Source: Sipunculus nudus (Eukaryota > Annelida > Sipuncula > Golfingiida > Sipunculidae). Taken from it: a DNA stretch of 64,000 bases. The stretch is taken from positions 63,772,800 through 63,836,799 of the forward strand of contig CM049314.1 of the NCBI GenBank assembly GCA_026874595.1, written 5' to 3'. Shown one piece after another: positions 46,155-58,330 of the stretch (the stretch's first letter is position 1; each line of letters begins with the position of its first letter). The notes beneath the pieces are model-generated. The model was not told where the DNA came from and did not search any database. It worked only from the letters and a program-made list of their open reading frames with translations. The position numbers were made by a program, and so were the translations under genes.

Positions 46155-48400
46155 CAATGTCAATACATATCACATCATATTTGTCATATGTTAGTGCTTA
46201 TAGTGAATATTTGTCATTTATGGATTAATGCTTTAGACTCTTGACCTCAATTTAAATTCAGTAAATATAATATATAAATACTGCTTTAATGTCATATTGG
46301 TGAAGGAAAAGGCATTTTGTTAGGATTGTAGGAGCCGTCTTCTCTCTCCAAGGAGACCATTCTGTACTCTTCTTAGCTGCTTACAGTTAGCACAGGCGCA
46401 CCAACATGGAACTGAGATAATAAAACATATGTATTTTGTACTTTTTTTAGTTTTTACTTTAATTTGTAGTATTTATAATGATGTCAGGTGTATTTGAGTA
46501 ACGATGATTACTATTTTTTTCCCTTCAGGCACAATGTATTTTCCTTGCAAGTGCAAAAATAAAGTATATCTTATCTTATCTTTTATTATGTGAGGCAAAA
46601 ATCATATATCAAGCATATTATTAAATCAAATAAAAATTTGTTACTTAGCTCATTTTAAATAGGAGTGGATCTCCATGAAAATAAAGGCGTGTAATCCTGA
46701 ATTCTTGCAACTTTTCAACGCTTCACATCCGTACAATAGTTCTTATCCCTTAGGTGCTAGATTCTGAATTAAGCCTCGCAGGTGATATCTTTTACTTTTT
46801 CTTATTAATATACATTTCTTATTTTGTAAGGAGTGTCAATCTATATATATATATATCTCCTTGGGGTCCTTGATTCTTAACTAGGGGTAGCTACTTTGTA
46901 ACATTTGAGCAGTATATCAATGTGTATATATGTGTTATTTACATTTGTATGTATTAGACTACTGCATTTATGTCCCAATTAAACTCAGAACTTTCAAAAT
47001 GCTTTTTCCATTCATTTATGTATTTCAGTCTTTAAAATATATTATAGAATATTCAAACGCTTTACAAAACACGATTTTACTCAATTTTTTTGATTTATAC
47101 AAAGTTGATGAATGCATTATATTTAAAAATGTAACTGTTGTTTTTTTTATAAATCTAATAAAACATGCTTACTTGTTATGCATTTTGTTACAGTTTTCAT
47201 GTATTTTGTTTTAATGAATTGAAGGTGATCTGTGTATAGTCATATGTACACGATATAATTGCTTTATTAAATCTTCTAAGAATTATGGACGGAAATCTAT
47301 CTTCCCATGTGTACACTTCATAAATGAAAAACATATATCACAACCATAAAATTAAGATCTGTAACATGGTTTTGAGTACCTTTAAATCATTGATTTCAGG
47401 GACGTTTTAGGGGTCGGGGTTAACTACGCCGGCTTTTTAGGGGGAAACCCGAAATTACTAAACAAAAATCATCACGGCTTAGACCAAAAATCATGCAAAT
47501 TGTTTAAGAGGGAAAATAAACATATTTATTCTGTATATGAATACAATACTAACATTTCATTAAAAGTTTAATCAAATTAAGTTCACATTTAATATGGCTA
47601 CGTCCAAAGCCCGCCGTGGTTTAGCAACTAATTTACTTTATTGCAGTCATTTTAAATAGCTGTAAACAATATGTGTACGTTGCTGTTTCTTCTGTTGAAT
47701 GACAATTGTTAATTGACGCATGATTGTTAAAAAAATTTATACAACTTTTCCAGAACTTTTATTGCTCTCAACCAATTCTCACTCCTTTAGAAGAACCCTG
47801 ACAGTGAATGAGAAAGAAGAAAAAACAAGTAATATGGGGAGAATATGATCTTTTTATTTAAAACTACTCATAAATAATAAACCTTATTAACGAGTTTAAT
47901 AGCAGTTTGGTAACTTTATCAAGACTACCTGGTGTGGATATGTTATTCATAAGCTTTATGGTGTGTAGCCCCCTTTCTCGCGTGGAAATGAAGTCTGGTG
48001 ATTGTTACCCAGTTGGCCTGACAAGTTGACAGGATTCAGTTTGCCGCTCTTCTTGATCGATTAATGTATTTTGAGTTCAATATCAATATAATTGTTTGTG
48101 ATTGCTGAGCAGACTGGCTTAGCTGTTACCACCTTGTTATACATGAAAGAAAGAAGGATGTTTTGTATTGATTTGTTCTCGCATGTGAAGGTTGAATGTG
48201 ACCCATGTTCAAGAATATGTCCGGAATGTAAGAAACAAGTGGAGTCAGTAAATGGGACAGTGACTGCAGTGGGCAATTTTCTCGGGTGAATCAGATCAGC
48301 AGGATTTAACCTTTTTAATATTTGAAACAGACCCAGAGTATGATGCAATAAAATAGATTAAACATTTTCTTGCTGATACTTGTCGACAGAATGGAATTAT
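46155..48400. other. Downstream flank of copy 1
   Basis: AATAAA hexamers occur near 46418 and 46559. The second lies in GCAAAAATAAAGTATATC followed by TTATC repeats, a tail typical of non-LTR retroelements, and it is shared with unit 2 at about 55045. The remainder is A+T-rich. A small frame at 48092-48289 with CDPCSRICPEC is not conserved as coding in unit 2. Confidence 0.5.
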
Positions 48401-49356
48401 ATAAAGCTAAGGATTCAGGGTCGGACCAGGATTTCGAAAAGGGGAGGGTTACGGTCACAAGGAGGAGTGGGGTCGAGTCTGGATGAGGGAAGTTGTTTAA
48501 ACCGCGCTAAAAATGTCCGAAGGGCTGGAAAGAGGCACTCGCCCCCTTCTGCGACTATTACGTACATGTTTAAATAACCAAAAGTCGGTTCGTGCACACA
48601 CACACCCTGGTGACCTCACTGACATAGAACACTGATATCAGGTGTAAAGATGTACAACAACTGGTAGGAATTCTATTTCCACAAATTTGTCTGGGTCAGA
48701 GCACAATACTTCTTTTGTTGTGGAATGATGATTTTCCTCCCATGGTTGGTACAGCTTTTATTACAAATTGTATTTATGGAAATCATGTAAATTGTATTGT
48801 TAAGTAGTAAACTATACTATGGGCTATCAATAGTAAATTTCCACCACAAATGCTTCACATCTGAAAGTAAGTCACCACAAATGTTTCATATCTAAAATTT
48901 TGGTATTTGGAATTTAATCATCACAAATGTTTCATATCTGAAAGTAAATCAATCTTTTATGTATTTCAAAACAAGGCGAACAAGGTACAACTTATATATG
49001 TCTAATTTCACATTTTATATTTGATCTGGGTACAATGTTAGTCATTACAAGTGGCCGGGGTTATGTTTTTATAGTGGCATGGTTTGTCTGTTTATCTGTT
49101 AGCAACATAGCTGATTTCCATTGATCACCCCCATTGTTAAAAGTGGGGGAATGTATAACCCACCAACCCGCCACCCCTGTATTGATAGCCCTGCCCTCAT
49201 GTTGGACCAAAGTAAAAATGACAGGATCTAACAATATCTCAGCACGGAGGGGGGTAACCAGAATTTACCACAAGGGGATGGGCGTGGTGCCGGAAGGAAA
49301 GGTTGAAGATGCGCGTGTGCAATGTAGCACATTTCAGGCCAAGTGTGTATAAATTA

Positions 49357-49402
49357 ATATATATATATATATATAAAATATATATGCGTGTGTGTGTGTG
49401 TA
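49357..49402. repeat. TA/TG microsatellite, unit 2
   Basis: TATATA followed by TGTGTG repeats occupies the same position as 42236-42275 in unit 1 and 59633-59700 in unit 3, with different lengths. Confidence 0.9.
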
Positions 49403-49939
49403 TTGAACTTCAGTGTAAGTGTTACATTTTAAAACCCAAAACATTTGAAAAGGTTCACTTATTTATCATTTGTTTTAAATTCATTTGTTTCAAATAGTTG
49501 GTCATCCTATAACGATTTGAAAAATAAGGTACCTGAGATAGATCTCTATGTAAAATTATTACCTGCAGATGAAAGTGTACAGCAATGGAACTGTAAACAT
49601 GACTGATTTTTTATGCTTAAAATGACGTTCATTCTATAATTATCTAAGTAGAAATTTACTGTTGCTGACATTTCTTTCTTCGTATTACATGCAAGGTCGA
49701 CTGGGAAGGGCATTGCATCCCCCCCCCCCCCGGCACACCTTGGAAATACCCATGACATGACTGAGATAGCATGGTAAATACAAGCAAGTAAGGTCAATAT
49801 CTGGGTGATCAACTTTTCCCAGAAGTGGGTTTCGGGCTGATATATGCTGACACAGTAACAACCCATAACTAGTAATGATAAAACTTACCTATCAAAGTGT
49901 AAAATACATCAAAGAGAGCAAAAATCTTCACTGGAAAAG

Positions 49940-49992
49940 ATCAGAAAATATTACCAGCTGGACATTACATCGAAGCCAGAGTGTCATTCAAT
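49940..49992 (+). other. Candidate 5' non-coding exon, copy 2
   Basis: The conserved segment CAGCTGGACATTACATCGAA ends at the strong donor TTCAAT|GTGAGTAT (49992/49993). The 5' boundary and promoter are not resolved. Upstream of it, CCTATCAAAGTGTAAAA is also shared with unit 3. Confidence 0.4.
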
Positions 49993-50733
49993 GTGAGTAT
50001 AGCTAAATTAAGCATTTATAGAGTAGCATACACGGCATGTTTTACTGATTAACAGATGATAAAAATGTGTTATTTATTTGCTTAGGAATAACATCCCTTT
50101 CAAATTTTATATTCACAACAAATATCACGACAGATTAAGGGTATTGTCAAAATGATTTCAAATCTCACTTAAAATCAAGGGTTCAATATGATGAAGGTTT
50201 TATAATCCACTTTCCCAGACTGCTCACTTGCCACTCTGTTTGAGCATCCACGATATTGGTACTACGACGTGCACCGCACTGGTTATGTCCTACCATGATA
50301 ACACATAGTTTGATTATTCTTCCTTAGTACATAATATTTAATGCAGCTGAATTAATGTCGACAAATTTCTGATTAAAGACTATCGACAGACTCTGTCAAA
50401 TGAAAATGTTTTTTAATGTTATCTTAAAGTCAGCTATTAACCTAGTTTTCCATAGAATGTGTGTAATTTATGGCGTATTCTTTGTTCATATTAATAGACT
50501 CCTGGTAAACCTATTAACATAGCTCCTCTATGATGGATGTAATAGCTTATCTACATGTTGTTAATAAACATAACAATGTTGACAAAAATATCGTGTAACC
50601 TAAGGTGGTTTGTTGCATTTCTGTTGAGGTTCAAAGGTTACTAGTTGCAAACCCCCCTTGGCAAAATTCTGGTTCATCTGGCTTGCCGCCAGATGTCCTT
50701 GTTGAATGTGTTTGTTATTTTGGCGGACCCCCA

Positions 50734-50938
50734 GAAGGCAGGGGGGGGGGTCCAGGGGGTCCGGACCCCCCCCCCCCTTTTTCATCAGAAACAACTTTTT
50801 TAAGGGCTTCAGACAAAAATTTGCGGCCTGGACCCCCCCCCCCCCTTTCCAGACCTGGGGACCTTTTTTTAGGGTTTTCATTTGTCCTCCTGGGTTGAAC
50901 CCCCCCCCCTCTTTTTCCTAAATCCTGGATCTGCCCCT
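50734..50938. mobile_element. C/G-rich hAT-like MITE with 8-bp duplication
   Basis: Unit 1 reads GGCGGACCCCCACCTATT. Unit 2 has GACCCCCA, then 205 bp, then GACCCCCA again, a perfect 8-bp target duplication. The right terminus, read inverted, is AGGGGCAGATCCAGGATTT, which resembles hAT-type ends. The interior is long C and G runs. The same family occurs in loop B at about 32690-32840. Confidence 0.7.
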
Positions 50939-51040
50939 GACCCCCACCTATTATATACAAGGGGACACTAACAGAACGAACAGCCTGTGTACCAATTGTT
51001 CTCTCGCCAGTTTGTTTAAAACACTCAAATAAGTTTCTTT

Positions 51041-51592
51041 AAGTGGCGGATCCAGAGGAGGGCGCCCCCAGCGCGCGCGCACCCCCGTTGAGGAGTTGTT
51101 TCTCTCATTTTATCTATTTCTTTTCCCTGTTATTCATAACAAATCTTCATTTTTCATAAAAAATTTCCTAGTTATTAAATTATTAATTTATCCACAGTTT
51201 ATTACCTTCTTTTTCATTAGTGGAGGATATTTATGAACACTCTGTGATTAAGACAGCATCCAAATGTTCTATACTGAGCGAGTCTTTCCGGATCTCACAG
51301 CTCCTCGGATAATATTCGAACTCACGACTTGTGCCCTGTTGAGTACAGTGCATTGTCTGAACCCAAGAACCCGGGAAAATTTATCCTCTTCTGTGTACCT
51401 GTAATTAACTTTCCAAAAGAACATGGCTTTAGGATTTATTCATATAGATGGAATAAAAATTATAAATTACGTATTTAGTAATAATTAATATAAATTAATA
51501 ATTTCTTATTTTGCATATTATATTGCTAAATACACATCAACCGCTAACCCAGAATTAGCGCCCCTGTTCTCGAAATTCTAGATCCGCCACTG
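51041..51592. mobile_element. hAT-like MITE with AGTGGCGGATCCAGA ends
   Basis: The termini AGTGGCGGATCCAGA and TCTAGATCCGCCACTG are inverted copies, and both flanks share TCTTTA. Units 1 and 3 are uninterrupted here (AGTTTCTTTAGTT). Length is 552 bp. On its minus strand at about 51370-51295 lies a tRNA-like stretch (GCACTGTACTCAACAGGGCA then GTCGTGAGTTCGAAT), suggesting a tRNA-derived SINE piece inside. Confidence 0.75.
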
Positions 51593-51952
51593 TCTTTAGT
51601 TAATCGGCGTCAGATATCGAAAACCCCCCTTTCATTAAGATTTGCAATATTTATAAGAAAACAAAAGTGAATTTGTGTTGCTAAAGTAAAATACCCTACA
51701 TGTATTTAAGTTATTGGAATATAATTCCTTGTAAAGTGAAATCATTGCCCAGTAAAATGTATGTTGTTTAAGATCAATCGGGTTTCTTTCGACTTCAACC
51801 CAACCAGGTTTTCTGTAGTTTTAAATTATATAGAAAAGATATTTACAACATCTTTGCTTCATTTAACAATTTCTGCTGCATGTGTTTAAAGTGCAGACAC
51901 AAGTTATAAACTTTCTGGTCTGTGTGATTAATTTTCTAGTGAGTGGAGAAGT

Positions 51953-52016
51953 ATGGCGTACTGCTTGTCTGGTGACAGTGACTCGGACAGCAGTGACTCT
52001 GAGGATTATGACATCA
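51953..52016 (+). CDS. Acidic leader exon, copy 2
   Basis: Acceptor TTAATTTTCTAG ends at 51939. The ATG is at 51953 and the donor ATCA|GTGAGTAT follows 52016. If not spliced, the frame would end a few codons later at a TAA, giving a 29-residue peptide. The donor strength and matching phase favour splicing. Confidence 0.62.
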
Positions 52017-52821
52017 GTGAGTATATTGGCTTAGAAGACTAAATATCAATGGCGTATAGCCAGGGAGCGCTGCACGGGGCCATGCACCCAACCGAAATTG
52101 CGTATAACATTGATGATAAACATTCTAGATACTCTATACTTACTAAGAAAGTCATAGGCGTGGGAACCTGGGGGAGGCGGCAGAGGAGGGGGAAGGGCAG
52201 AGTGGGCGATTGCACCCCCCCCCCCCCAACTTTTGTGCAGCGGGGCAATAGTATAGTTTCGCCCCCACCATTATTTGTTGGCCTTATATAACTGTTTCAT
52301 TAAAAAGAACAATGACAGACATTTGATCTTTGGTTTCAGAAGATGGAATCAACCATTTTTCTTTGAGTTCATCATCACTTTCCATTGAAATAAACATGAG
52401 TTTGCTTGAAATTAACAATTATGTGAGTCGTTTTTTAAACAGCACACTACCCCTTCCCACAGCCTCCAACCTTCCGGAAAACCATGGCTCTTCGGCCGAT
52501 GTTATATATTATCCCCCCCCCCCCAACTAAATTGATATTCCCACGCTTACGAAAGAAAACACATGCATGTATTGCTCATGTTTACCTCTAGGTTAGTTAC
52601 TGTATATTTAGATTTGCAGTTAAAGATAGGAAAGAATCTATCCTGGGGATTTTTTTCTGTTCTGTTCATGACAACTTAAAAACTCGTGATAATGAAATAT
52701 GCATCCCAAACCAATGCATGGTCGAGTAAATAATTGATTTTTTCTATCAGTCATCTCATGTCTGTTCATCTTATAATTGACTGTGGTATAGGTTTGCAAA
52801 CATTGTTATATTTCTATAATG

Positions 52822-52875
<54 letters not shown>

Positions 52876-53322
52876 TTCATAGCATATTATAATTCACAAT
52901 TATTTCATAATAGAGATATTATATATACAAAATTGGGGTGGACTGGAAATAGCTCATCCTTAAAAGTAAAAATTTAGCAATATTTTTCATGAATTGGCAG
53001 ATTAATTCCAGATGGTATGTTGAAATAAAGTATTGGGAGGGGGCATAGGCCTAACTTAATTTTCAATGAAAGCAATATGTTGCAAATATTTAAGTTACGT
53101 AATAAAATAAAAATGTCTATCTTCTTTTTCACAATACCCCGATCCCATTCATGATGGTCAAGATCACTGGTCACATATTCAAACAACTACAATTAGAAGC
53201 TCGCGATTGGTTGTTTAGTGTCATAAATATTCCCTAATAAATGTAATTATCAATGTGAGGCTACCAACCCATGGCAGACGCCATGTCACATGGTTACAAG
53301 ACTCTCAAGAACCAGAAGGTTG

Positions 53323-53357
<35 letters not shown>

Positions 53358-54114
53358 TATATATATTTTTACATCTCATATTAGGCCTGTTGGTCATTCA
53401 ACAACTTATTGAAACACTGTGTGATATTATTTGGTTGAACAGACTACAATATCTGTGTCTTTATCCTCAGGCTATACGACCAGTGAAATGAGAAAACTGA
53501 AGAGAAAAGCTGCAGATTTTGTCAAAGGTGAGCCTACTGGTGTGTGTGAGCATTTCTTCAGAAACAAGACTCCTGAATATTTTCAAGATATCTTGGATAC
53601 AACAGGGATCATGACCCCTTTAAGAAAGGACCAGGGAGGTGATCCCCGGAATCCGATCAACGGAAGACTTGAGGGTGTGTTCCTCAGTGCCAGAGATAAT
53701 CCTCCGCCAAAATCTCCGTTTGGTTGCAGACGAATCCTTATAGACGCTGACGAACTTTTTGACAGGGATTGTTCCCTGTTTTTCTCGGATTTCTACTGTG
53801 TGAATGATCCACATTACATACAGTTGGTGCTGACCCCTGGTCATTGTGTTGACAACTATCCTATATTAACCGAGAAACTTGTGGAACTGGACATCACGGA
53901 TAACCCATTCTTGCGGATTGACGAGGATGATGACGTCATTGTGGTGTCCGGACGTGACGTATGGGTTGAGGTGTTTTACACTGAATGTATAAACATAGAA
54001 GAGCTGATTGAGAGGGGAGCTGCAAACTTGGTAACCACTTTGATAATAGGTCCTGGATCTGCAGCCGGGCCTGGTGTACGAAAAGACCCAAACTGCCCTA
54101 ATTGTAATCTGTAG
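51953..54114 (+). CDS. PHYHIP-like protein, copy 2
   Basis: Coding exons 51953-52016 and 53471-54114 give 708 nt, 235 residues. Exon phase matches: the first exon ends in phase 1 (A) and the second begins GC, making Ser22. Residues 1-21 (MAYCLSGDSDSDSSDSEDYDI) form an acidic Ser/Asp cluster. They are followed by a basic RKLKRKA stretch and the PHYHIP C-terminal domain: FFRNKTPEYF, GIMTPLRKDQGGDPRNPING, EGVFLSARDNPP, LFFSDFYCVNDPHYIQLVLTP and a C-P-N-C-N-L end. There is no FN3 domain, so the protein is shorter than vertebrate PHYHIP (about 330 residues). No transmembrane segment or signal peptide is seen. The domain call is firm; the joined model is inference. Confidence 0.78.
52826..52873. 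repeat. TA microsatellite in copy 2 intron
   Basis: An uninterrupted (TA)n lies in the intron between the acidic and domain exons. At the corresponding place unit 1 (44940-44955) and unit 3 (62328-62350) have only short TA-rich stretches. Confidence 0.9.
53471..54114 (+). CDS. PHYHIP C-terminal domain exon, copy 2
   Basis: Acceptor CTTTATCCTCAG ends at 53470. The exon encodes 214 residues from Y-T-T-S-E-M to C-P-N-C-N-L with TAG at 54112. A TA microsatellite lies 100-150 bases upstream in the intron (53325-53366). Confidence 0.88.
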
Positions 54115-54675
54115 CAAATGTTTTCATATATAATTTTTGTTATTTTTAAGTGCTTATAGTAAATATTATACATTTATGTATGGACTTGCTTTGGACTCCT
54201 GACCTAAAAGTCAGTTAATATTTTATATAGATACTGACATAAAGCCATAAATTAGGCACATGAAGAAAACATTTTTGTTTTTAAGCCCCCTTTTCTGTCT
54301 AACGAGACCATGCAATTCACTTTTTTTGCTGCATGCTCTCAGCATAAGTGCACCAACATCACGTATTTGGAACTGAGAGAATGAAAATTACCTATGCAGG
54401 ATAGACTTATGAAATTGTTGATAAATAACAGTATAGCATACGTATATACATCTACAAAAACAACAATTTAAACTAACTTCTTTTCTCTAAGCTCTCATTT
54501 GATATATTTCTATCATACACAAGTTCAGCTGCGTTCCGTTATTCTAGGGTCCCTTGTCTTATTCTATAAATGAAACAAATAAACATTTGATAATGACAGG
54601 AGAAAATTCGGTGGACCATTCTAAGTCAAACATGGATAAAGTTGTATCATATTTTGTAATACAAGCGACCATTGA

Positions 54676-54727
54676 GCTTATAGGTCCCGGTTTTACAGCC
54701 GGGCCCGGTCTAATCTTTAGCAAATGT
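54676..54727 (+). pseudogene. Fragment of a second PHYHIP-like 3' end
   Basis: CTTATAGGTCCCGG, ACAGCCGGGCCCGGTCTA and TAGCAAATG repeat the last codons and stop region of the copy 2 exon (54045-54118), with loss of the C-P-N-C segment. The frame reads E-L-I-G-P-G-F-T-A-G-P-G. It is a vestige of an additional duplicated 3' end about 600 bases downstream of the gene. Confidence 0.6.
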
Positions 54728-54729
54728 AA

Positions 54730-57170
54730 TTACATATCATATTTTCTATTAATGCCGTTAAAATCTTAAATATTATTTGCCTACGAATTTTGAACAAGCA
54801 GTAGCATGTGTTTTGTTGTGTGCATTTGAAGGTAGTGGAGGGTGATGTGACGGATAATTCTGTGATATTCTTACTGTGATAGGGTGTTTTGTCATTATCA
54901 TATGATATTGTGTATTGAATGTATTTTGTACTTCTTTAGATTTTACATTAATTTTTAGTATTTATAATCATGTCAGATGTATTTTAGTAATGATGATTAC
55001 TGTTTTTTTATCCTTCGGGCACAATGAATTTTCCTTGAAAGTGTATAATAAAATATATCTTATTTTATCTTTTATTATGTGAGGCAAAAATCATATATCG
55101 AGCATATTATTTGATCAAATATAAATTTGTGTTACTTAGCTCAATTTAAATAGGAGTGGAGCTCGCTCCATGAATAAAGGTGAGCAATACTGTATTCTTG
55201 AAACTGTTCAGCGCTTCACATCCGTACAATAGTTCTTAATCCGTAGGTGCTGGATTAAGAATTAAGCCTCGCAGGTGTTACCTTTTACTCTTTCTTATTC
55301 ATACACATTTCTAATTCTGTAAGGAGTCCAAATCTAAACATACCTATGCTTGAGATACTTTATTCTATACTACGGGTAGCTCTTTCTTACTTTAACACAG
55401 TTCCATCCCATGGAAAACTGAGGGTAACCTTTTATAAAGCTTTATATTCTCTTGATCCTGAGGTACTATGTCACATCTGAGCAGTAAATCAACGTGTATA
55501 TGTGTGTGTGCTATTTACATTTGTATTTATTAGACTATTGCATTTATGTCCCAATTATACTCAGATCTTTCAAAATACTTCTTCCATTTATTTATGTATT
55601 TCAGTCTTTATAATATACGATATAATATTCAAACGCTTTACAAGACAAGATTATCCACGATTGTTTTTTAGCAAGTGTTTCTGTTTATACAATGTAGTTG
55701 AATAGATTAAATGTATAAAAGTAATTGTTGTTTTTTATAAGTCAAATAAAACATGATTACTTGTTATGCATTCTTGTTACAGTTTTCATATATTTTGTTT
55801 TAATTAATGGAATCATGAAGGTGATCTGTGTATAGTCAAAGGTACACGATATAATTGCTTTGTTAAATCTTTTAAGAATTATGGACGGGATTATATGTTC
55901 TCATGTGTACAATTCATAAATGAAAAATATATATTACAACCATAAAATTAGGATCTGTAACATGGTTTTGAGTACCTTTAAATCATTGATCCAGGGACGT
56001 TTTCAGGGGGCGGGGCTTACTGGGTTACGCGGGCGATTTAGGTGGCAACCCGAAATTACAAAACAAAAAACAATATGTGTACGTTGCTGTTTCATCTGCA
56101 TGAATGACAATTGCTCATTGAGACGAGATTGTAAACTTCTAACTTCTAAAGCTCTCTGCCAGTTCTCAGTCTTTTAGAAGAACCCTGACTGCGAATGAGA
56201 AAGAAGAATAAAAACTTATATGGCGAGAATATGATCTTTTTATGTTAAACTACTCATAAATAATAAACCTTATTAGCGAGTTTAATAGCAGTTTGATAAC
56301 TTTATCAAGGCTACCTGTTTTCCACAAGCTTTATGGTGCACATCTCCCTTCCTCAATTGGAACTGAAGTCTGGTGATTGTTATATATACCAAGTTGGCGT
56401 GACAAGTTGACAGGATTAAGTTTGCCTTTCTTTATGATCGTTTAATGTCTTTTGAGTGCAAAATCAATATCATTGTTTGTGATTGCCGAGCAGACTGATT
56501 TAGGTGGGTCCACCTTGTTATAGATGACAGAAAGTAGGATGATTTGTATCGGTTTGTTCTCGTACGTGAAATTTGAGTGTGACCTATGGTCAAGAATATG
56601 TGGGTAAAGTTAGAAACAAATGGAGTCAGTAAATCAGACAGGAACAAAGGACATAATCCGTTTTACCTCTTGTGGAACAGGCACATTTTGCCTGGATTTT
56701 CCGACTCTGCAGAGTTGACCAGCCAGGTTCTTTAAGAATTATATCACTTGGTGTTAAACAGAGAAAAACATCCGCATGGAATGCTCTGTAGGTCCTCCAG
56801 GGGTGCCGGTTTATGCCGGGAAGGGTGTCTCGCATGCTAGGCAAGCTCAAGTTAAGCCAAACTCAAGGAGTAATAGCTAGGCTAAGTGTTCAACGGAAAT
56901 CACTTGCAATTTAAAAAAAAAACTAAACCCTCCATATTACGGTTTATACTAAAGAGCAGATCAAGAAAAAATACTACCCTTCAGAAAAGACATATTTTTT
57001 TTGTCATACAAGAGTTAAGATCCCCATTAACTGCAGTGGGCTTTTTCTCGGGTGAATCAGAGCAACAGGATTAAACCTTTCTAGCATTGAAACAAGACCA
57101 AAGTATGATTTAAAAATTTGAGTATGGATTTTCTTGCTGAAACTTGTCAGGCGTCGACAAAATGGAATTA
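54730..57170. other. Downstream flank of copy 2
   Basis: This matches 46430-48400 of unit 1 block by block, including the AATAAAATATATC tail near 55047, GGACGTTTTCAGGGGGCGGGG at 55992 and the GATTGCCGAGCAGACTG block at 56482. No gene is supported. Confidence 0.5.
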
Positions 57171-57186
57171 TATATAGCTTTGCATG

Positions 57187-57240
57187 CAGGGTCGGACCAG
57201 GATTTCGGAAAGGGGAAGGTTACGGTCACAGGGCGGAGAG
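57187..57240. repeat. hAT-like terminus shared by units 1 and 2
   Basis: CAGGGTCGGACCAGGATTTC at 57187 equals 48416 in unit 1. It has the look of a hAT-type terminal repeat, but the opposite end was not found in either unit. An old insertion that predates the duplication is likely. Confidence 0.35.
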
Positions 57241-57720
57241 GGATTATAACCCAGGAAGACAAGTTAGATGACCTGAAAAAGGTAGTAGAGTCCGGAAGTG
57301 GGGATGTTGTTTAAACCGCGCTGAAAAGGTCCAAAGGGCTTAAAAGGTGGTAAGAGGCACTCGCCTCCTTCTGGGTCTACTTCTAACTTGTTTGAATAAC
57401 CAGAAGTCGGTTCATGCTCACACACACAAACCTGGGTGACTTCACTGACATAGAACACTGATATCAGGTGTAAAGATGTACAACAACTAGTTGGAATTCT
57501 AATTCCCACAAATTTGTCGGGGTCAGAACACAATACATCTTTTCTTATAAAATGATGATTTCCTCCCATGGTTGGGACAGCTTTTATTACAAATTGTGTT
57601 TATGAAAATCATGTTATTTGTACTGTTTAGTAGTGTTCTGTACCATGGGCTATCAATAGCAAATTCTTATCACAAATGCTTCACATCTGAAAGTAAATCA
57701 TCACAAATGTTACATACCTA

Positions 57721-58080
57721 AAATTAATCATCACAAAAGGAATAATTGATTATTATTTTTTTTGGGGGGGGGGGGGAGGGGGGTGGGGTGGGGGGAGGTG
57801 GTTAACCATGCGTATATAACCCAGGAATAAGTGTGTATGGGGTTTTATAGTACATTTGTTTATACGGGGACTAAGCGGGTGACCATATGGCCATCTTTGG
57901 AGTGCTGTTTCATCATAGACCGGCTTAAATCATGGACATCGTATTTTCCAGTCTCTCTTAAAATTATGTTAAGTGATCAATCGGGCATGATACTGAGCTG
58001 CACCGGGTGGTAAAATCTAATATACAATTACTTTAACCCATCTTTTCACCTAAATTTCCTGTAGAATTTATGTGACTTCT
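57721..58080. other. G-rich junction between units 2 and 3
   Basis: A long G-rich tract (57765-57801) marks the junction. No gene is recognised; a 60-codon frame at 57831-58013 carries no motif. Confidence 0.5.
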
Positions 58081-58330
58081 GGATTACTTATTACGTCTCT
58101 ATGATGGACGTATGCGATAGTTTATCAACAAACTTTTAGTAAACACAGCAAATTTGACCAACAGAAAAACCACGTAACCTAAGATTGTTGGTTGCATAAA
58201 TACAGTAGTTAAAAGGTCACTAGGTTGCGAAAGGTCCTTTGCAAAACTCTGATTCTTCTCACTTGTCCCGAGATTTACTTGTTGAATGTTTTTGGATTAA
58301 TTGGTGGGACCCCCCCCCCCCCCGTTGGAA
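58081..58330 (+). repeat. Diverged extra copy of an internal unit block
   Basis: TGATGGACGTATG, ACGTAACCTAAG.TTGTTGGTTG, AAGGTCACTAG, TTTGCAAAACTCTGATTC and TTGTTGAATG follow the order of 43445-43640 in unit 1. This isolated, more diverged piece shows that the cluster had additional duplication or deletion events. Confidence 0.6.

Larger units (their letters stand above)
41475..48960 (+). repeat. Segmental unit 1 (PHYHIP-like copy 1)
   Basis: This is the first of three direct large copies. Shared landmarks in order are GCACGGAGGGGGGTAACCAG (42120), the minus-side block ending ACATGCAAGGTCGACTGG (42558), the 5' exon, GGTTGGTTGC near 43530, TTGGCGTCAGATATCGA (43745), the acidic exon, a C-tract, the domain exon, GGACGTTTT (47401), and CAGGGTCGGACCAGGATTTC (48416). 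It is the most diverged copy. Confidence 0.85.
49110..57720 (+). repeat. Segmental unit 2 (PHYHIP-like copy 2)
   Basis: This second direct copy has the same landmark order as unit 1. Its first part (49118-49350) is almost identical to 59396-59625 of unit 3 and much less like unit 1. It carries two private insertions (50734-50938 and 51041-51592) and a short extra duplication of the gene's 3' end near 54676. Confidence 0.85.

Noticed and set aside
48092-48289. Small frame with CDPCSRICPEC resembling a Cys-rich domain.
   Set aside because: The matching region in unit 2 (about 56480-56640) has lost the frame and the cysteines, so coding constraint is not supported.
49546-49866. Minus-strand 106-codon frame, with relatives at 42535-42723 and 59859-60053.
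   Set aside because: Sequence is conserved because the units are duplicated. The frames are shifted and interrupted at C-runs in the copies and contain no known motif.
52339-52421. Possible extra cassette exon between the acidic and domain exons, with acceptor CTTTGGTTTCAG and donor-like GTGAGTCG.
   Set aside because: The acceptor is conserved in all three units, but in-frame stops appear in units 1 and 3, the donor is GC in those units, and the end phase does not match the domain exon.
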